DNA of 49,839 nt from an uncultured Verrucomicrobiales bacterium (GTDB taxonomy: Bacteria > Verrucomicrobiota > Verrucomicrobiia > Verrucomicrobiales > DEV007), in NCBI GenBank assembly GCA_938082635.1, contig CALLLI010000066.1, positions 1-49,839 on the forward strand, written 5' to 3'. The notes under the pieces were generated by a model. The model worked only from the letters and a program-made list of their open reading frames with translations, made no database searches and had not been told where the DNA came from. The stretch's first letter is position 1. The number at the start of each line of letters is the position of its first letter. This document shows, piece after piece, positions 7,365 to 14,854 of the stretch. Made by a program: the position numbers and the translations under genes.

Positions 7365-8132
7365 CTAGCTGCTAGTCAGAGCTTCAAAGAGATAGCGGAT
7401 CTCCTCGCGGATCTGTTCTTCGGTTGGATGATCTAGCAGATCGGCGACTTCATCTTTCAAGAGTCTTCCGTAGCGGGCTCGCAGCCGATGTGCGGCCACG
7501 CGGACGGCATTCTCGGTCATTTCAAAGCGCTCTGCTAGTTCATTGTAGAAATGATTCTCAGGACGACCTTGGATGACGTCTTGTAAGGAAGCGAATAAGG
7601 TTGCCTTGCCTAAATGCTCGTAATCGCTACGAAGTTTGTCCAACACGGCTTCGACAACCGTGACAGCCCATTCTCGATCAAAGAGCCGCTCGGGAGAGGC
7701 CTCGTTGGTTGGCAAGGGCTGGGCGAGACGGGCCTTGGCTTCTTTCTGGTCGAGCGGGAGTCGAGTCACATGGCCACCGCGGCGTTGTGTATGTTCTCGT
7801 AGGTGATTGCTGATGAGTTGATTCTTTACAGCTTTCAGGACGTAGCTGCGAAATTTGCCTCGTTCCCGGTCAAGTTGTCGGAGCGTGTCCTCAGCAAAGA
7901 AGCGTCCGAAGAAATCTTGAGTCACGTCCTCGGCATCGGCAGGAGATTGGCCCGCGCGCCGAACGAAGGCATAGACGGGATCCCAATAATGGCGACACAG
8001 CTCATTGAGAGCATCTTTGGCAGTGCTATCATCTTTGCCAGCGCAGGAGATTAGACTCCAGCGAGTTTCTCCAAAGTGTTGTTGTTCGGGGTTCAAGGGA
8101 AGGGGAGCATTGCCACTTCGGTAGATTAGCAC
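7365..8132 (-). CDS. ECF-type RNA polymerase sigma factor heading the proteasome operon
   Basis: This is a 255-residue sigma-70 family factor of the two-domain (region 2 / region 4) type common in Planctomycetes and Verrucomicrobia. Region 2 is seen in CRHYWDPVYAFVRR and ADAEDVTQDFFGRFF (about residues 50-85), followed by KFRSYVLKAVKNQL. Region 4 shows ELAERFEMTENAVRVAAHRL (about residues 195-215), a helix-turn-helix for -35 recognition. A C-terminal extension of about 35 residues follows. Its stop is 4 bases from the dop ATG, so it is probably cotranscribed with dop-UBact-prcB-prcA. A Ser/Thr kinase is divergently transcribed next door; no anti-sigma gene is visible. Its promoter targets cannot be told from sequence. 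Confidence 0.85.
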   Translation of the reverse strand: MLIYRSGNAPLPLNPEQQHFGETRWSLISCAGKDDSTAKDALNELCRHYWDPVYAFVRRAGQSPADAEDVTQDFFGRFFAEDTLRQLDRERGKFRSYVLKAVKNQLISNHLREHTQRRGGHVTRLPLDQKEAKARLAQPLPTNEASPERLFDREWAVTVVEAVLDKLRSDYEHLGKATLFASLQDVIQGRPENHFYNELAERFEMTENAVRVAAHRLRARYGRLLKDEVADLLDHPTEEQIREEIRYLFEALTSS

Positions 8133-8212
8133 GGTAGACGACGAGTGCCGAGCGAATTCCGTAGCGTCTCGGGCTTGCCATCACGCTGAGAAAAGGTTCA
8201 CTACTTGTCTTG

Positions 8213-9430
8213 ATGGCGATGGCTGATCCAGATTCCGGGAAAACGTGTCCAACGTGTGGGTTTGCTTGGGTACGTCCTGGACTGACAATCTGCCCGCGCT
8301 GTATTCTCTCGACTCAATTCGCAGAAGGTCAGGAAGATGAGAGGAGTCTACCCTCTGAGGACGGGGTCGAAGGCGAGCGTGCTCATTTGGTGCCGGGCTA
8401 TGTGATCGGGGGAGTAATGGGGAGAGGAGGAAGTGGCACTGTGTATAAGGCTACCCAAACGGCTCTGGATCGACCGGTGGCGATCAAGTTTCTTCGTCAA
8501 GATCGGGCGGTTTCGCGGGAACGGCTGGAGCGGCTTCGTGGCGAATCTGTGAGTTTAGCGCGGTTACAGCATCCACACATCCTGTCAGTCATCGATTCAG
8601 GGGAGATCGCTGGAGAGAGTTATATTGTCATAGAATATGCTCCGGGAGGTGATTTGCGTGGGATGATGCGAGAGGGGCCACTCGCCCATGAGAAGGTGGT
8701 GGGCGTGATCAAAGAAGCTGCTTCTGCGTTGTCCCAGGCTCATGCCGAAGGATTCGCTCATCGCGATATCAAGCCGGAGAATATCTTGTTGGATCGCGAT
8801 GGTCGCGTCCGAGTGGCGGATTTTGGATTGGCCGCCTCTTCGGAGGAGTCAGCTCAGCTGTCACAGGCGGGGGCGCCTCTGGGCACGCCAGGATACATGG
8901 CACCGGAGCAGCGAGACCAGGCGGATGCTGAGAAGATCGACCAACGGGCGGACATCTACAGTCTTGGGTGCCTCGCCCATGAGATGCTCTGCGGGAAGCT
9001 GCCCACGGATGAGGCGAGGCGGACGTTGAGCGAGTTTGGTGTGCCCAAATCGGCTGAGGCAGTCATTCTGAAAGCCATGGAGGAATCTCCGCTGAAGCGC
9101 TTTGAGCCGGCGGATGCGATTGTGTGTGCGCTTGAAGAAGCCTTGCTCAGTAGAACGCTAGGAATGTACTTCTTGTGGTCGGCGGCCGCTGGCTTGATAG
9201 TCATTGTGTTGGTCATCGTTTGGGGCGCCGCGAAACCTATGGGAGAGAGTCCTCTACCGTTGGGAGTTGTGTCGGGGCCGCCGCAGCCCTATTGGTCAGA
9301 AGACGATAGGGCTGAGCAAAGAGACAGATTGATGCAACGGTTAGAAGGGGTTCCCGAGCCTGTCGGTGTTTCAGTGAACGAGATCGTGGCGCGCTATGAT
9401 CGAGGGCTCGACGTGGTTTCTTTAGAGTAG
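8213..9430 (+). CDS. Zinc-ribbon Ser/Thr protein kinase with C-terminal TM, ending at an amber codon
   Basis: This is a PknB-like kinase of 405 residues from ATG 8213 (a TTG at 8210 and an ATG at 8219 are alternatives). An N-terminal ribbon (CPTC...CPRC, about residues 12-30) precedes the kinase domain. That domain has the glycine loop GRGGSGTVYK, Lys in VAIKFL, HRDIKPENILL, DFGLA and GTPGYMAPEQ, so all catalytic residues are present. A transmembrane helix (about 318-338) and a short tail follow, ending at TAG (9428-9430). The frame stays open after this TAG and continues into the ORF at 9464-10186. The natural gene was probably kinase-TM-sensor and is cut by a nonsense codon. It is divergent from the sigma gene, a pairing common in this phylum. 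Confidence 0.88.
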   Translation: MAMADPDSGKTCPTCGFAWVRPGLTICPRCILSTQFAEGQEDERSLPSEDGVEGERAHLVPGYVIGGVMGRGGSGTVYKATQTALDRPVAIKFLRQDRAVSRERLERLRGESVSLARLQHPHILSVIDSGEIAGESYIVIEYAPGGDLRGMMREGPLAHEKVVGVIKEAASALSQAHAEGFAHRDIKPENILLDRDGRVRVADFGLAASSEESAQLSQAGAPLGTPGYMAPEQRDQADAEKIDQRADIYSLGCLAHEMLCGKLPTDEARRTLSEFGVPKSAEAVILKAMEESPLKRFEPADAIVCALEEALLSRTLGMYFLWSAAAGLIVIVLVIVWGAAKPMGESPLPLGVVSGPPQPYWSEDDRAEQRDRLMQRLEGVPEPVGVSVNEIVARYDRGLDVVSLE

Positions 9431-9463
9431 AAGGGCAAGCTCTCCTGGGGAGAAGAAGGTGCT

Positions 9464-10186
9464 GTGCAGCTTGTGCAACGCTTTCTGCAGTCGCCGAAGG
9501 CCGAAGGTGAAGAGTCGTGGTTTGATGGGACGGTGGACTACTTACAAGAAGGTGCTGTGCCTCGTGAGAGAGTTCAGGAGGTGTTGAAGAATGTTCAATC
9601 TATTTGGCCCGAGCACTGGCAGTATCTTCAAGAGTCACCTATAGCGAAGCGAACGGAAGAGGGACTGATTGAAGTGCGGGTTTGTTATGTTCGTCTAGCA
9701 TTGGACGCTAGACGTTTGCGCAAGTGGAATTCGCGCCAATGCTATGGTATCAAGGAAGGGCTCGACGGCGCTCCAGTCATTTCAGTCTGCCATGACGAGG
9801 AGAGAAAGATATTGCCGCTGACAGAAGTGGAACGTCACTTTCTCCTAATGCATTTCTGCGAGAATTATTATCTGGCTGGGTGCGCGAATAATGAGATGAG
9901 TCAGCTCAATTTCCTCAGGGATCCGACTTTTTACATCGATGCGGACAAGTCGGTGACTGAGATCAGTCAGTCCTTCGAGCACTACCATTTGATCCGTCCG
10001 AATCGCAAGCTGGTACTCCTAGCCATGCCGGAAGTGGAGCGTCTGAACGAGGATCTCTACCTGGTTGCTTGCCGCTTTGCCGCAAGTCGGGGCGAGGGAG
10101 AGGAGGCCGTCAAAAAGACGGACATCATCCTAATTCTCTTCAAAGATGATGAGCCTCATCTGATTTACGTTAAGCCGATAAACTAA
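9464..10186 (+). CDS. Hypothetical protein, in frame with the upstream kinase (probable detached sensor domain)
   Basis: This 240-residue ORF begins at GTG 9464, with GGGGAG 11 bases upstream as a possible ribosome-binding site. The same frame is open back to the kinase's TAG at 9428-9430, with no other stop between (residues KGKLSWGEEGA precede the GTG). It may therefore be the extracytoplasmic C-terminal part of the kinase rather than an independent gene. The segment shows a mixed alpha/beta composition and a QCYGIKEG...HDEERK region. It has no TM helix or signal peptide of its own and no recognisable family. Its stop overlaps the convergent M14 peptidase stop by two bases. Confidence 0.55.
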   Translation: MQLVQRFLQSPKAEGEESWFDGTVDYLQEGAVPRERVQEVLKNVQSIWPEHWQYLQESPIAKRTEEGLIEVRVCYVRLALDARRLRKWNSRQCYGIKEGLDGAPVISVCHDEERKILPLTEVERHFLLMHFCENYYLAGCANNEMSQLNFLRDPTFYIDADKSVTEISQSFEHYHLIRPNRKLVLLAMPEVERLNEDLYLVACRFAASRGEGEEAVKKTDIILILFKDDEPHLIYVKPIN

Positions 10187-10965
10187 CCACATGCTCGTGC
10201 TGCGGCGTTAAGAAATCGCCGATGAGCGTCGATGCGGTCTGTGAGGCTGAACTCTGACGGTGTCTCGAAGGTGAGTGTCCGTTCGGCCAACTTGTTCACG
10301 TAGAAGAAGACGGCCTCTGGTAGCCCCGGGACGTTTCGCATGTCCAATCGCTGGCTGTGGAGGACGCCGTTCTTTGCCTTGCGTCCATCGATTCGCATGC
10401 GTCCGTCAATAGGGATGCGTTTGCTAGTCGCTTTGGCCAGCAGGGCACGCCCAACGGTATCGCTACCCGTGCGATTGAGGTCATAGAGGTAGGCACCCTG
10501 GGCGTCATAGTCCTCGTGGAGGCAGATCGCGGTATGAAATTGGAGCCCATGGATGGCGGATCGGACTTCGCGGATGGGCGAGACCTTCACTTGATCAAAG
10601 ATACGATTGAGATCGCGGCCATCGCCATCGACGCGATGATTCTCGGTGATGCCTAACGGGTTGAGACAGGGAAAGAGGAGGATGGGGCGATCTCCCAACG
10701 GTGCGTAGCCACCTTTAAGAAACCATTCTAATAATCCCCAAAGAGGAGCAGGCTCATCTCCGTGAATGCCGGTAGAAACGTAGAATCCGGGGCGGGCGCT
10801 GGGCTTGCCATTGCTAATTTGAACAAGAGGAAACCCATCTTTCTTTCCGACCGTGGCTACTCGAAAGGGTGTGCCCTTGACGGCATTTCTCCAAGCGCTG
10901 AGGAGCTTTCGGACGTCATGCGCGCGGTGTTGACGAAGGTAGGCGGACACACGCGACTCAGACAT
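10183..10965 (-). CDS. M14-family zinc peptidase (MpaA-like)
   Basis: This 260-residue carboxypeptidase-like protein shows the M14 zinc ligands in GIHGDE (His and Glu), a later His in CLHEDYD, and the substrate-binding DLNR. MpaA relatives cleave the gamma-D-Glu-diaminopimelate bond of murein tripeptide; that specificity is suggested by its neighbour mpl, not proven. I chose ATG 10965, which lies 7 bases past the mpl stop. The longest frame would start at 11019, inside mpl, with a non-conserved extension. The final Glu expected for catalysis is probably in TFETPSEF near the C-terminus. A succinylglutamate-desuccinylase-like role is an alternative. Confidence 0.75.
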   Translation of the reverse strand: MSESRVSAYLRQHRAHDVRKLLSAWRNAVKGTPFRVATVGKKDGFPLVQISNGKPSARPGFYVSTGIHGDEPAPLWGLLEWFLKGGYAPLGDRPILLFPCLNPLGITENHRVDGDGRDLNRIFDQVKVSPIREVRSAIHGLQFHTAICLHEDYDAQGAYLYDLNRTGSDTVGRALLAKATSKRIPIDGRMRIDGRKAKNGVLHSQRLDMRNVPGLPEAVFFYVNKLAERTLTFETPSEFSLTDRIDAHRRFLNAAARACG

Positions 10966-10972
10966 GGCATTG

Positions 10973-12358
10973 CTAGAGTTCGTTGAGCAGGCGGTCGTGA
11001 ATGCCGCCAAAGCCACCATTGCTCAACACGACGATGGTGTCGCCGTCCTGAACGAGCGGTTTCAATCGGGCGATGATCGCATCGACGTCAGGCTCGAAGT
11101 AGCATTCCTTTCCAGCGGCACGGACGGCAGCAACGACCGCCTCTGGGTTGAGCCGATCTTCCGGTTTAAACTTCTCGGGTGCGGAAATGGGGGGGATGAT
11201 TGAGCCATCGGCCTCTGCTAGAGCTTCGCCGAGCTCTTTCTGGAAGATGTTTCTTTGTGAAGTGTTCGAGCGTGGCTCAAAGACCGCCCAGATCTTCCCG
11301 TTGGGATACTGATTGCGCATGGCCTGAATCGCCTGAGCGATGGCCGTAGGGTGGTGGCCGAAGTCATCAATGACGCGAACACCGCGAACGATGCCACGTA
11401 ATTCTTGGCGGCGGGCGATGCCTTCAAATTTGGCGAGGGACTCTAGGACCTGCTCTTGTGAGAGCCCAGCGTGCCGAGCTGCTGAAACAGCCATGGCGGC
11501 GTTCATGACATTAAACTCACCTGCCATGGGGACTTCATAACGCTCGCCTGCGAGGGTGAAGGTCGAACCGGTCTCCGAGTAGGTAACGTCCGTTAGACGA
11601 CGATCACAGTTCTCGCCGAAGCCGACGAGGCTGACAGGAGCGGGGGCTGCGCTGGCGACGTCGATGCAGTTGGCATCATCTCCATTGATAAACGCGGTGC
11701 CGTTGCGTGGGACAATGTTGAGCAAGCGGCGGAAGGAGAGCTTGATTTCATCAAGACTATCATAGATGTCAGCGTGATCGAACTCGATGTTGTTGATGAC
11801 GACGACTTCAGGAAGGTAGTGGAGAAACTTAGACCGTTTGTCGAAGAAGGCGGTATCATACTCGTCACCCTCGAGCACGGTATGCTGGCTTTCCGTGAAT
11901 CTTGCGCCGACGCCGAGATTTTTAGGGAGGCCGCCGATCATGAAGCTTGGGTCGAGGCCGCCGTCGAGCATGAGCCAGGCTAGCAGCGATGTGGTCGTCG
12001 TCTTGCCGTGTGTCCCAGCGATGACGTGGTTGCTCTTGCCGCGGAGGAACTCTGTCTTAAGGATTTCTGGCAGAGACACATAAAGGAGCTTTCTCTCCAA
12101 GACAGCTTCAGCCTCATTATTTCCGCGACTGATGGCATTTCCGATAATGACCTGATCTGCCGTTGCCGGAATATTCTCTGCTGCGAAGCCTGAAGTGATC
12201 TCGACACCCTGGTCTAACAGAAAGGTGGACATAGGTGGGTAGACGTTGCTGTCTGATCCCGTCACGGTGTGCCCGCGCTGCTTCATTGCCGCTGCTACGG
12301 AACCCATCGCCGTGCCGCAGATGCCCACAAAGTGAAAGTGTTTGTTCGTCTCCGCCAT
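10973..12358 (-). CDS. mpl: UDP-MurNAc:murein tripeptide ligase Mpl
   Basis: This is a 461-residue Mur-ligase family enzyme. It reattaches recycled L-Ala-gamma-D-Glu-meso-DAP tripeptide to UDP-MurNAc in the cytoplasm. The N-terminal Rossmann motif HFVGICGTAMG, ATP loop GTHGKTTTT, EYDTAF, NNIEFDHADIY and the C-terminal FEPRSNTS are typical of Mpl rather than MurC. The start at 12358 (MAETNKHF) matches the family; an in-frame ATG 39 bases upstream adds a non-conserved tail. The M14 peptidase follows 7 bases later. The two activities act on the same tripeptide in opposite directions, breakdown versus reuse. Confidence 0.9.
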   Translation of the reverse strand: MAETNKHFHFVGICGTAMGSVAAAMKQRGHTVTGSDSNVYPPMSTFLLDQGVEITSGFAAENIPATADQVIIGNAISRGNNEAEAVLERKLLYVSLPEILKTEFLRGKSNHVIAGTHGKTTTTSLLAWLMLDGGLDPSFMIGGLPKNLGVGARFTESQHTVLEGDEYDTAFFDKRSKFLHYLPEVVVINNIEFDHADIYDSLDEIKLSFRRLLNIVPRNGTAFINGDDANCIDVASAAPAPVSLVGFGENCDRRLTDVTYSETGSTFTLAGERYEVPMAGEFNVMNAAMAVSAARHAGLSQEQVLESLAKFEGIARRQELRGIVRGVRVIDDFGHHPTAIAQAIQAMRNQYPNGKIWAVFEPRSNTSQRNIFQKELGEALAEADGSIIPPISAPEKFKPEDRLNPEAVVAAVRAAGKECYFEPDVDAIIARLKPLVQDGDTIVVLSNGGFGGIHDRLLNEL

Positions 12359-12397
12359 GATTGGCGAGCATTCTAGGGCAGAAGGTGAATTTGGCAA

Positions 12398-12562
12398 TCA
12401 GAGACCGTTAGCAGCCTGCGCGATGCCGGTAGAGTTGTTGAGGACCGCCCCTGCGAAGCTGGCGCCGCTCAGCCTTGTGCCTCGGAAATCGGCCCGATCT
12501 AGGCGGGAGAATCGGAAGTCGGAACTACGGACGTCCCCGAGCCGGAGATCGACGTAGATCAT
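12398..12562 (-). pseudogene. Out-of-frame tail of the pentapeptide-repeat protein
   Basis: A 54-codon open frame starts at an ATG that overlaps the stop of the gene above (ATGA, 12559-12562). It encodes clear pentapeptide repeats: DLRLG DVRSS DFRFS RLDRA DFRGT RLSGA SFAGA, then ends at TGA 12398-12400. The repeat register with Leu/Phe every fifth residue is unbroken, so this is the real C-terminus of the upstream protein displaced by an indel near 12575-12595. It could instead be translated by coupling, but a free 54-residue repeat fragment is unlikely to fold. Confidence 0.7.
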
Positions 12563-13485
12563 GATCGCCCATTTGAATCTGTTAGGGTCGCAGAGGCGCG
12601 ATCCATGTTGGAGTACCGTAGATCGGCTGAACTGAAGGAGGCTTGCGTCAGCGAAGCTTGTTGAAAGTTGCTATAGCTGATCTGTGTCCGGAGGAAGCTC
12701 GCTTTGGTTAGGTTTGCGAGAGTAAACAGGCCATTGTAGAGAGTGGCGTCGACGGCAGCCAAGCCTTCAAGCTGGGACCGTGAGAAATCAGGCCGCAGGT
12801 AGAAGGCTCTTCCGAATTGAGGATTCGCGAAAATGACGAAAGTGAATCGAGTGTCTTCGCCCTTGCTGGCCTGGAAATTGATATTCTCGCCTGACGCTTT
12901 GTTGAAATTTGTTCGGTCCAAGGTGGCTCCAGTAAAGAAGCCGGACGTTAGCTTGGCACCTTCTAAGTTGGCATCCGAGAGATCGGCTTCGATGAACTTT
13001 GTGCCGGTGAGGTCGTAGCCTGAGAGATCGAATCCCGAGAGGTCTCGGCCGCTGAGATCGGTGTGGCGGAATAGAGTCGCCTTGTCTAGGCTCGTCGCGA
13101 AGCGATAGAGTTGAGAGCGTGCAGTCAGGCTCCGTTTCACGGTCGTGTAGCGCCGACGCGAGCTCGGTAGTCCACCTGCGGTCTCCAGTGTCGCACGGAA
13201 CACGGGTTGAGTGCTTCGTGTCCAGTGGCGCCCGCCATCGCCGCTCGTTTCTAGGTGATAGGTGGGTAGGAGCAGCGTGCTCGCGTTCTCTTGTGCCGGC
13301 TGCGGCGTGTAGCGGATCTGGACCTGATTGTCTTTGGTGACGACGAGCCGGAGGTCTGTGGGCAGGGCCAAACCAGAAGAGGCGTGAATTGGCAGAATCC
13401 AGAGGCCGGCGGATAGGAGGACCAGGGACCACGCGACTTTCATAGACGTGAGCATAGACGAAGAAATCTCTAAATTCTTCATCAT
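12559..13485 (-). CDS. Secreted pentapeptide-repeat protein, C-terminally frameshifted
   Basis: This 308-residue frame has an N-terminal hydrophobic signal region (about residues 15-36; Met15 is an alternative start). A beta-rich domain with 'TYHLETSGDGGRHW' follows (about 40-150). From about residue 155 there are pentapeptide repeats (LSGRDLSGFDLSGYDLTGT, ADLSDANLEGAKL), which form a right-handed quadrilateral beta helix. The repeats run to ADLRYSNMDRA and then degenerate into TLTDSNGRS before a stop. Good repeats resume in another frame immediately downstream. The intact protein would be about 50 residues longer. The export signal suggests a periplasmic or surface role; no function is assignable. 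Confidence 0.75.
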   Translation of the reverse strand: MMKNLEISSSMLTSMKVAWSLVLLSAGLWILPIHASSGLALPTDLRLVVTKDNQVQIRYTPQPAQENASTLLLPTYHLETSGDGGRHWTRSTQPVFRATLETAGGLPSSRRRYTTVKRSLTARSQLYRFATSLDKATLFRHTDLSGRDLSGFDLSGYDLTGTKFIEADLSDANLEGAKLTSGFFTGATLDRTNFNKASGENINFQASKGEDTRFTFVIFANPQFGRAFYLRPDFSRSQLEGLAAVDATLYNGLFTLANLTKASFLRTQISYSNFQQASLTQASFSSADLRYSNMDRASATLTDSNGRS

Positions 13486-13674
13486 GTCAAAGAATTAGAT
13501 GTAAGCTGTTAGCTATTAATGGGTTATTGGGTTTGAGCGATACGTGGGCGTATTCGTCGTTGTCGATTGCTCTCAATCGTGCGAACTTGGGTTTTAGATG
13601 ACTAATTCGAAAGGAATTTCCGAGGAAGAGGTGAAGGGGTGAGGATCAAGGCGCGTGTAGCGGCTGCTTAAGGA

Positions 13675-14799
13675 ATGGACTGGAATCAGATCCTTCAGTG
13701 GTGGGCGGACAATCCGGTTGTTCAATGGCTGGCGGTGGCGTTCTGCCTCAGCCAATCCGCGATGTTTTCAGGGTTGAACCTAGCGTTCTTCTCCCTCGGA
13801 CGACTGCGTCTTGAGGCTGTGGCAGAGCAGGGGAACGAAGGTGCTAGGCGAATCCTCGCGCTTCGCAAGGATTCGAACTTTCTGCTGTGTACAATTCTTT
13901 GGGGAAATGTGGCTGTAAACGTGGCCCTCACCTTGGTGACTCAGTCTGCCATTGTCAGTGCTTGGGTGGCCTTCGCTTTCTCTACCTTTGGTATCACTTT
14001 CTTCGGAGAAATTGTCCCTCAGGCTTACTTTTCACGCCATGCGCTTACAGTGGCGTCTCGGTTGGCTCCCGTTATACGTATCTATCAGATTCTCCTCTAT
14101 CCCTTGGCAAAGCCTAGTGCGTTCGTCCTGGATATGTGGATTGGGAAGGAAGGGCCTAATTACATGCGGGAGCGCGATATTGAGATCATTCTGCATAAGC
14201 ACATCAATGAGGAGAACTCTGAAATCGGTGAGACGGAGGGTCAGGGTGCTCTTAACTTCCTCGACCTTGATGATCGGAAGGTGATTTCGGAGGGCCAGGA
14301 AATCGATCCTGATACGATCCACTCTTTTCCTGTGCGGCTGGACCTGCCGATTCTTCCGCAGTACGGCGAAGAGGGGTCGGATGCGTTCATTGAGGAGCTG
14401 AAGAAGAATGATAAAAAATGGCGGATCATCATCGATGAGGCCACCAGGCTCCCTTTGCTTGTTCTGGAGGCAGAAGCCTATGTCTACTCGATCTTCTCTG
14501 AGGACGAGGACCTAGATATCTACGAGAGTTGCCATCGACCTATCATTGTTACGGACGCTAGCGTCACCCTGGATAAGGTGCTCGATCAACTTCAGGTCGA
14601 GGCTGAGCACCGGGATGATCTTGTTGTCGATGATGACGTGATTCTCTTCTGGAGTGAGTCTAGCAAACGGATCATCACGGGAGCTGACATCTTGGGGCGC
14701 TTGCTCAAGGGAATCGTTCGACAGACGATTACGGAGGACGACGATGGTCGTGTTGTTACAGAGCCGCCTGCAGAACATGCCTCGGCAGCCAAGAGTTAA
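13675..14799 (+). CDS. CNNM/DUF21 transmembrane protein with CBS-region
   Basis: This is a 374-residue protein of the CNNM/CorC (HlyC/CorC) family. The N-terminal DUF21 domain (about residues 15-170) has several membrane helices with the family hallmarks SGLNLAFFSLGRLRLE and FGEIVPQAYFSRHAL. An acidic cytoplasmic region in the position of paired CBS domains follows, with VYSIFSEDEDLDIY and VTLDKVLDQL. Relatives are implicated in Mg2+ or divalent-cation efflux; the ion here is not determinable. The start is the ATG after TTAAGGA. The amidohydrolase gene begins 55 bases after its stop, on the same strand. Confidence 0.85.
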   Translation: MDWNQILQWWADNPVVQWLAVAFCLSQSAMFSGLNLAFFSLGRLRLEAVAEQGNEGARRILALRKDSNFLLCTILWGNVAVNVALTLVTQSAIVSAWVAFAFSTFGITFFGEIVPQAYFSRHALTVASRLAPVIRIYQILLYPLAKPSAFVLDMWIGKEGPNYMRERDIEIILHKHINEENSEIGETEGQGALNFLDLDDRKVISEGQEIDPDTIHSFPVRLDLPILPQYGEEGSDAFIEELKKNDKKWRIIIDEATRLPLLVLEAEAYVYSIFSEDEDLDIYESCHRPIIVTDASVTLDKVLDQLQVEAEHRDDLVVDDDVILFWSESSKRIITGADILGRLLKGIVRQTITEDDDGRVVTEPPAEHASAAKS

Positions 14800-14854
14800 G
14801 GGCATCGCCCTGCTCTTGAGATTGCCTCGTCTTGGATTGGGTATAGGATGGGCT

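Noticed and set aside
14654-14854. Upstream extension of the double amidohydrolase
   Set aside because: It overlaps the CNNM gene, is Arg-rich without conservation features, and would bury the signal peptide; GTG 14855 has a ribosome-binding site and gives a clean leader.
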